Positions 58,713-64,000 of a stretch of 64,000 nucleotides of DNA are shown one piece after another. Where the stretch lies: assembly GCF_032062135.1 (NCBI RefSeq), contig NC_092859.1, positions 42,913,521 through 42,977,520 on the forward strand, read 5' to 3'. A program made the position numbers and the translations under genes. Positions within the stretch are counted from its first letter, which is position 1. Each line of letters starts with the position of its first letter. The DNA comes from Pyxicephalus adspersus. Its lineage: Eukaryota; Chordata; Amphibia; Anura; Pyxicephalidae. The notes below the pieces were generated by a model. That model was not told the origin of the DNA. It made no database searches and was given only the letters and a program-made list of their open reading frames with translations.

Positions 58713-59045
58713 TACTGATGTCACAGTCTTCTTAACTTGTGTTTTCTATGTTCTAGTTTTCAGCCACATTGTTGAATAATACAATAGTCACTAATTGCCT
58801 TGTGATTGACGTAACACTGACAGCAAAGCTACAGAAAGTGATGGTCAGGCAGTTATGGGAATATACAGCAAGGGTCTTACTCCCAGAAAAAATACAAAAC
58901 TCTATCTGGAAGTGGATTTTGAGATTACCATGATCCAGAATAAGAGTGTCAGAGGAATGAGTAATATTCTTTATAAGTGAGACTTGACATCTGACTGTGA
59001 GTAGAATAGGAAAGACAGAACATAGAGGGAGATTGTGACTACAGA
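58713..59045. repeat. Duplicated segment, copy 1
   Basis: About 330 bases, from TACTGATGTCACAG through CAGCCACATTGTTGAATAATAC, TATCTGGAAGTGGATTTTG and CCAGAATAAGAGTGTCAG, recur at 59493-59825 exactly 780 bases downstream. By eye they differ at well under a tenth of positions, plus small indels. The minus-strand frame at 58753-59112 is shared in part with 59462-59944, but contains no recognisable domain and may be accidental. Confidence 0.85.
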
Positions 59046-59049
59046 CAGA

Positions 59050-59296
59050 AATCCTGGGGAGGTTAATTTCCACCATTACTCTGGGCAGGGAGGGGGTTGA
59101 TAACCTGGTCACTGATACTGCTTTTGGGGGGGGCAGTTATTATTACAACCTCTAACTGCGTTCTTGGGGGTTTAAATGCTGCCAGTGACATCACTTTTGG
59201 TGAATAATATTGGCGCCACTAATAGCTGAAACACTTTTTCACTTGCTAAAATCCTGCCCACTACATTATGTTTCACAGTCCTGACCAAAGTGTTCC
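59050..59296. repeat. Minisatellite, second array with shared tail
   Basis: Shorter and more diverged units (CACTGATACTGCTTTTGGGGG, CCAGTGACATCACTTTTGG) end in CACTACATTATGTTTCACAGTCCTGACCAAAGTGTTCC. That is the same tail as at 58215-58260 after the first array. The tail offset (1036) differs from the 780 offset of the duplicated segment, so the two blocks have had different indels. Confidence 0.7.
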
Positions 59297-59492
59297 TTCT
59301 ATCAACAGTTGATGGTCACTAAATGGTCTCCCAAATGTTTAATATCTCTTTTAAAGTAGGCCTAAACAAGCTTTCTGTGTATATATTGTGTGCAGAAATG
59401 CAATAATTGTTTGACTTTGGCATGTTTTGATACATTTGCTAAAAGCATGGTATATTTTGCATTATTTTACAGAAAAGACTGGATCATTCAGA

Positions 59493-59825
59493 TACTGATG
59501 TAACAGAGTTCTTAACTTGTGTTTTCTACGTTCTAGTTTTTCAGCCACATTGTTGAATAATACAATAGTCACTAATTGCTTTGTGATTGACGGCACGCTG
59601 ACAGCAAAGCTACAGAAAGTGATGGTCAGGCAGTGATGGGAATATAGAGCAAGGGTCTTACTCCCAGAGAAAATACAAAACTCTATCTGGAAGTGGATTT
59701 TGAGATTACCATGATCCAGAATAAGAGTGTCAGGGATAAGAGGAATGAGTATTACTCTGAATGAGTGAGACTTGACATCTGACTGTGTGAGAAGAATGGG
59801 AAAAGACACAGCATAGAGAGAGAAA
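59493..59825. repeat. Duplicated segment, copy 2
   Basis: The direct counterpart of 58713-59045. Differences include TTCTACG for TTCTATG, GACGGCACGC for GACGTAACAC, and an inserted GGATAA after GTGTCA. The order minisatellite, tail, spacer, segment is the same for both copies, so a tandem duplication of a larger unit is the simplest history. Confidence 0.85.
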
Positions 59826-60099
59826 GGCAGGAGCTCATCTACACCCAGGCAGATGAAAGAAACAGCAGAATGGAGGAACAGAGGCAGAAGGGGAGAGGAG
59901 GCTGACGTGAGACATATTGATTGGTAATAGTCAGACAGTAACAAAGTATTCCCTAATTAGTTGTTAAATGCCATCCCAGAATAAGGGAGTTCACTGTCAG
60001 TACTGCGGTGATCTGTAATTCTGATTGATCTGATTTTTAAGATCATGTTCTCCCGTGGGGATCCAAATAAAAGGGAAATGCGGTACGCAGGAGTATAGC
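59826..60099. other. Unassigned sequence
   Basis: Purine-rich stretch (59815-59915), then single-copy-looking sequence. No gene recognised. Confidence 0.35.
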
Positions 60100-60260
60100 G
60101 GGATGTGTCATGATGAACAGAGACTTAACCTTTTCCTGTCAGTTTCTGCAGCAGGCTGCATTATGGGACACATTCTCTGCCTTATTTAATAAGACAAAGA
60201 ACAATGCTCAGAATGTGTCAATTAATCAGCTACTATTGCTTTATCTTTTCGAGGCTGAAG
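60100..60260. promoter_or_regulatory. Candidate conserved non-coding island
   Basis: Repeat-free sequence with CTGCAGCAGGCTGCATTATGG, ACAAAGAACAATG (two adjacent SOX-like sites in direct succession) and GTCAATTAATCAGC (homeodomain-like). The paired SOX arrangement in such a tract is suggestive of an enhancer. By-eye inference only. Confidence 0.27.
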
Positions 60261-60527
60261 ACAGGTGAAAGTTGGTTGGTTACTGAAAATTATATCTAAA
60301 TTTCTATATTCAAATCAGTGTATCAATGCTTAGATGGTATGGCTGATTTAACTTGCTATTTCAAGGATTGTTTCACTTTTTTTCCTGGATATCCTGCAGG
60401 TAAAACATTTTTTATTATAATGTTCACCACTGCACAGCATTCCAGGAGGAGTAACATTGTCACTTTCCTGGTTTAGATTTTAACCACCATCCCCTATCAT
60501 TACCACATAAGGAAAGAGGTGCTTTAA

Positions 60528-61564
60528 CCACCTGGGGGTTACACTGAGGTCTAGATTTCTGTTCCAAAAGCGTTACAGGTTTTCAGGAATTTTTTTTTTT
60601 TAAATTGTAGACCTGTAACTTACAGAAATATGTCCGAACAGGGTTCTAGTACATATCATGAATAAAAAAAAATTTTTGAAACACACAATCATGTAAAAAA
60701 AATACTTTTAATAAAATTAAAATACACAAAAATCAGCTTAAACAAGAATACATAAATAAATGAAAAATACTGAAAATGCGATAATTCGGTATACTGTATA
60801 ATATTATATTTTTCTAAAACACCTCCCTAGTGTCCAACTGTCCAACGTCACATACCTATAGACAAAACCACATAAATATATTTTGTATTATTTTGTATTG
60901 GACTGGATACAGAACTTTGTATTGGATCCAATACAAAATATTTGAATTTCCCGCTACGACCCCCATCTACGGGCGCACGCACGGAATCACCGAGGGACGC
61001 GTACGCGAACGCCGGGTATTCTATTTCTTTCCAAACTTCCATGCAAAAAGTGTTACATTTTTTGCATGGAAATTTATTTTAGATTGTAGGCTATAATTCA
61101 CTGAATTACTCAATAATTACTTATAATTCACAGCTTTTTTTGTATTGAGATCAATGCAAAGGAACTCAATACAAAATTTTGAATTTCCCGCCCTGCCTCC
61201 CTCCCGCGCCGACGCATGCAGCGACGTCACCAGGAAACCCCGGTGATCGTCACTGCACTCGCCGGCTGAACACAGAAGAGGACGGACGTGTCCGGAGGAG
61301 CGGAGGGAGAAGGTGAGTATTTTTTTTTTTTTTGCGATTTTTTATTTTCTTCTAAGCCGGCCGGCTTCTTCTTCCCGGAGAGGACACCCGACGCTGGAGG
61401 ATGACGCTGGAACACGACGATGGACGATCGCAGCGGGACCAGGTAAGTGATCGATAAACCTGAACTTTTCTCACTGTATTTAGATACAGTGAGAAAAGTT
61501 CGGGGTTATCGAAAATAGTAACTTTTTTTAGCCCGTACCAAGGTCGGGCTTATCGGTTAGGTGG
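60528..61564. mobile_element. piggyBac-type non-autonomous element, about 1 kb
   Basis: TTAA lies at both borders (60524-60527 and 61565-61568). Just inside are CCACCTGGGGGTTA and, read inward from the right, CCACCTAACCGATA. An exact TTAA duplication with CC-start ends fits piggyBac. The inside is AT-rich with CG-rich islands (about 60952-61015 and 61187-61310). It holds a diverged direct repeat ending CAATACAAAAT.TTTGAATTTCCCGC (60920-60955 and 61150-61190) and two hairpins: TTCCATGCAAAAA/TTTTTGCATGGAA (61037-61071) and a perfect 17 bp stem with a 4-base loop (61463-61500). No transposase frame is present. The superfamily call rests only on TTAA and the short ends. Confidence 0.65.
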
Positions 61565-61626
61565 TTAATGTTCACAAAACATAGCTGGACAAACAGATAT
61601 TATTGAGATATCAGTCCACTATGCAG

Positions 61627-61897
61627 AAAGTTACACATGTTCAATTTTTGTCAAAATAGGGCAACAAAAGGGTGACAGATGAATGGACGTGTGTGGTACA
61701 CACAGCCCCTGTGCTGTTCCATGGAGATGGGAGGGGGAAGAGCGAGCGTGTGGCACCCCGCTGTGCTCTTCTGCATTGTGCATTGGTCAGAACAGATCCA
61801 TGAATGATGTTGGGTGACCATTGTACACATGTCAGATTCTTGCCCACGCCAAGCCCGATTGTTTGTATCGGGCGAGATTCATCTCATGTGTGTAGCC
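61627..61897. mobile_element. MITE with GGCTACACACATGAG end (related to the 23872 family)
   Basis: The right end, read inward, is GGCTACACACATGAGATGAATC, followed by a TAA flank (61898-61900). The left end AAGTTACACATGTTC is a decayed partner. The interior phrases CATGGAGATGGGAGGGGGAAGAG and CAGATCCATGAATGATG resemble the 57172-57476 element. It is a diverged subfamily member. Confidence 0.6.
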
Positions 61898-61900
61898 TAA

Positions 61901-64000
61901 TTCTGACAAAATCAACAGATATTTTTCTGTAATAAAAAGCCCTAATAAAAAAAAAAAGTTCTAAAGCAGCCACCACTAGTGTTGGCCATATAGTTTTGTT
62001 TGGAGGCAATACCTACTCAGATCAAGGCTATTCTGACCTTGAAGTGAAACCCCAAACCCTAGGGCTTTATTACAAAACTAGTAACTATGCAGCTTCATGG
62101 TCAGTTAGTGTTGTGCCTCCTTTACTAAAGGTGAGCTCATGCCATGGGTTGTGGTGGGTCTATTTTAAGGTTAATTTGTTATAAATTAAAAAAAAAAAAA
62201 CATTTGCTATTTTATTGGGATAATCTAGAAATCCTAAATAAGACTGATCAAATCCCCAAAAGATTTACCTTTTGAAAAGAAATAGAAAATACATTTTTAC
62301 TGGGCACTCCTGTGCCATAAACCTTATATCTGTATGCATGCAATGTAAGATCATCTACAGCACAGCTGCTTCTAAATGTTTATTCATGGTCCTTGCTGGA
62401 TAGTAAACTGCATCTGAGGACCTGAACTGTTTCATTTTTTTTAAACTGTACTTTCCTCACTTCTTCCTATGTTTCCTAATTCTTCTTCATCCATAAACCT
62501 TATTAAATTGGCAGTCACAAGGAAAAGCTGTGACATTTCATAGCATTCCCAGAAGCTTCATCATTTCTCATTAGTTCTTTAGAGCTGATGAAGAAGCTTT
62601 AAAAGCTGCAAAACACCTTGAACATCTTTAAAATTACAAGTACAATTGAATGTGATTAACTCAATTAACATTGATTTATCTCCTAGAACCTAGAACCATT
62701 GCCATGTAGGTAAAATGCACTATAGTGCAGTTCTGAGGTTGTGACTACCTTCATAATAACTAAGCACCCAATCTCTGGCCGCTGTTTACAAAATGAGAAT
62801 ATTAGATTATATGCTGGAAGATTTCCCCTTACCTCCTGTTCTGGAGACAACTCTAAAATTTTGAATTTCCCATCATTTTCTTGTTGACTTCTGGACAATT
62901 AGAGAGGGGGAATTTACCCATTGGGTCACAGACACCAATAAAAGTTGGGTGGTATGCTAATCTTTCTTACTCTTCCCTAAATAATAACAAATGATTATAA
63001 ATAAAATTTATATTTGGTGATTTTGTATATGTATAGTGAATTTATAAACTACAGCAACAGTGGGTTTGGAACTGGATAGAAACAGACATTTCAGTTCCAT
63101 TTAAAAACCAATTAGGTATCTCTTTTGCCTACTCCAGGGAGAGGAATTCTTATACCATATCACCATCATCTGCCAATGGATTACCCATGAAAATGTTCCC
63201 CTGGCCCCAGATCTGGACTTCAAAGTGGAAGGTTTGCCTTCTCCCGTCTCTACGAAAATCCCAGACATCATAGGCACATTGCCAACTTATACACAGGAGC
63301 TCAATGCTTGCAAGATGGTTGTGAGCCCTGCATCCCAGCTATGGATTATAAGGGATTTATACACAGATAACAGGGATGTAATGAGAGGAAATATTTCTCT
63401 CTCCCACTTAACCCCTCTTAGGTTTCAGTAATGTGTGTTCCTTCTATTGATGTATAACAAACTGTATCATGCACATACTAAAAGTAAATAAAAAAACATC
63501 CAACCTGTAATTCAAAGTAGCACTTAAAAATTACTCATGTATTAAAAGAATGAAAAATAAACTGCCTGGTTTGCATCACATTGGCTCAGCGTTGCCTATA
63601 GGCATTTGTGTTTTTCATCTGACATAAGTCCATGTAAAAAAAGGGTTTGGACCACAGAGTTTGGATTTTGCATTGGATTGCAGTCATCATTTGTTTTTAT
63701 TGGTGCTTTTGCCAAGCATTACCGTCTCGTTTTCTGCTACATTTCATTTTCTTTTATTTCTCTATAAGTTAGCAGGAATGCAATGTGAACACATAACATA
63801 AATGCAAACCATTTTCAGGAAAAGCACCTAAAATGTTCGGAGTTTGGCTTGTGTTTAAATTGTATGTCAGAGTATGGGAAGATGCAGTACATTTTTTCCA
63901 ATATATTTCCCTACATTTAAAACATTAAACAATTCTGCAAGTACATTAGTTTGCAAATATTTAACATTTTTTATTATTATTACATTTAACTGTGTGGGGC
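61901..64000. other. Unassigned sequence
   Basis: No gene recognised. GAGCTGATGAAGAAGC...AAGCTGCAAAACACC at about 62582-62618 weakly resembles the hammerhead-type order (CTGATGA, stem, AAAAC) but its flanks do not pair. The frame at 63225-63431 has no domain. Confidence 0.35.

Noticed and set aside
58753..59944. Related minus-strand frames in the two 780 bp-spaced copies, considered as a small gene family
   Set aside because: The shared part has no recognisable domain, and the plus strand is also open over much of it, so similarity follows from DNA duplication alone.

Overview
This window is non-coding, repeat-rich vertebrate DNA, most likely from an anuran amphibian. The evidence is the AT-rich, intron or intergenic style sequence, the dense miniature DNA transposons (MITEs), a tRNA-headed SINE with an L2-like tail, and degenerate minisatellites built on a CACTGAC/TGACCA core, all of which I associate with neobatrachian frog genomes. 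That assignment rests on recalled repeat families, not on a search. I see no intact host gene. Most short open frames are chance or lie inside repeats. Positions 14-788 are an assembly gap.

Layout. 1-2100: gap, a foldback element, and a minisatellite split by a 382 bp hAT-type MITE. 2500-4390: a composite hAT-like element (8 bp target duplication) that carries a chain of at least ten consecutive hairpins and a nested MITE. 5270-9960: copies of an unclassified interspersed family marked by a CCGAAGG/AATAAA end, and another minisatellite. 10000-19000: mostly unannotatable sequence. 19096-20612: a TA microsatellite, a truncated Tc1 transposon with a mutated catalytic glutamate, and a SINE split by an insertion that contains a hammerhead-ribozyme-like fold. 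22440-27180: a second CCGAAGG-family copy, a TAA-flanked MITE, a minisatellite, and a Ty3/gypsy gag plus LTR fragment. 28957-31440: a hairpin-rich hAT MITE and a decayed gene of a widespread, uncharacterised transposase-like protein. 32000-50700: scattered MITEs, SINEs, a minisatellite, and further CCGAAGG-family copies. 54200-61900: a TAA-flanked MITE, minisatellites, a 780 bp-spaced duplication, and a TTAA-flanked piggyBac-type element about 1 kb long. Several stretches without recognised repeats look like conserved regulatory islands (about 8005-8175, 33440-33765, 40160-40330, 54690-55040, 60100-60260), but this cannot be shown from one sequence.

The two most interesting signals are the hierarchical palindrome at 2663-3395, where whole hairpins are themselves inverted copies of each other, and the hammerhead-type fold at 20244-20288, with weaker relatives elsewhere. 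Non-autonomous elements of different superfamilies here (hAT, piggyBac-type) share a serial-hairpin architecture.
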